Assembly (NCBI GenBank): GCA_017398165.1
Contig: JAFQHB010000161.1
Coordinates: forward strand, 1 to 5,127
DNA length: 5,127 nucleotides
Direction: 5' to 3'
Source of the DNA: Bacillota bacterium
GTDB lineage: Bacteria; Bacillota; Dehalobacteriia; UBA4068; UBA4997
Each line of letters starts with the position of its first letter. Position 1 is the stretch's first letter. The position numbers were made by a program, and so were the translations under genes. The notes beneath the pieces are model-generated. The model had not been told where the DNA came from, made no database searches, and saw only the letters and a list, made by a program, of their open reading frames with translations. Of the stretch, positions 4,930 to 5,127 are shown in pieces.

Positions 4930-5127
4930 TCAAAAAGCCCGCCGCAGCCAGCGTACCAGCCGCACCAGCACTGCCGCCAGCCCCACCCAGATCAGGAAAT
5001 ACGGCAGGCATATCTGCCCGCAGAAGTTATACGGCACGGATGTATAATCCCACACATCCGCGCCCAGCACGATATTGAATACCACACCGAATACCAGCTC
5101 CACCGCCGTTATCAGTAATGCCGCACA
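4930..5127 (-). CDS. CmpB-like (PF06541) multispanning membrane protein, C-terminal end only
   Basis: 65 residues plus TGA; the gene begins right of the window. Two hydrophobic segments are visible (residues about 3-22 and 40-57), separated by ADVWDYTSVPYNFCGQICLPY, and the chain ends in RLVRWLRRAF, a positively charged tail expected on the cytoplasmic side. The pattern ELVFG...N..LG..VWDY.....NF.GQIC resembles the PF06541 family (putative ABC transporter type IV, CmpB), common in Clostridia and of unproven function. The family is identified by motif memory only. It is on the same strand as ylxM, but the consensus promoter in the 150-base gap makes it a separate unit. I see no clear terminator after its stop. 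Confidence 0.72.
   Translation of the reverse strand, partial: CAALLITAVELVFGVVFNIVLGADVWDYTSVPYNFCGQICLPYFLIWVGLAAVLVRLVRWLRRAF

Overview
The window looks like a conserved housekeeping segment from a Bacillota (Firmicutes) genome, probably Clostridia or Negativicutes. The ylxM-ffh-rpsP-khpA-rimM-trmD gene order, strong purine-rich Shine-Dalgarno (SD) sequences, a consensus sigma-A promoter and a CmpB-type membrane protein next door all point that way. By eye the G+C content is moderate, a little above 50%. I see no phage, IS, CRISPR, tRNA or rRNA signature.

Layout: positions 2-226 (+) hold the 3' end of a LysM-domain protein that ends in a CPTCG zinc-ribbon-like tail, followed by a strong intrinsic terminator. 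A second terminator, facing the other way, closes the long minus-strand operon. That operon is read from right to left. A near-perfect extended -10 promoter (4850-4878) is followed by a short leader, then ylxM, ffh, rpsP (S16), khpA (KH-domain protein), a 152-base gap with a hairpin and a 17-nt tandem array, rimM, and trmD, which overlaps rimM by four bases. At the far right, upstream of the promoter and on the same strand, is the C-terminal end of a CmpB-like multispanning membrane protein.

The operon joins two tasks. YlxM and Ffh belong to co-translational membrane targeting by the signal recognition particle (SRP). S16, KhpA, RimM and TrmD belong to 30S assembly, RNA binding and tRNA m1G37 modification. 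The most notable gene is trmD: it encodes a 438-residue fusion of a full TrmD with a second SPOUT methyltransferase of the TM1570/PF09936 family, so one chain should carry two trefoil knots. The usual partner gene rplS (L19) is absent after trmD, because the operon terminates there. The khpA-rimM gap looks like the main point where expression of the lower operon could be set apart from that of the S16 genes. I found no clearly new biological system. The items most worth checking are the fusion, the Asp-to-Glu change at the presumed TrmD catalytic position, and the khpA-rimM spacer.
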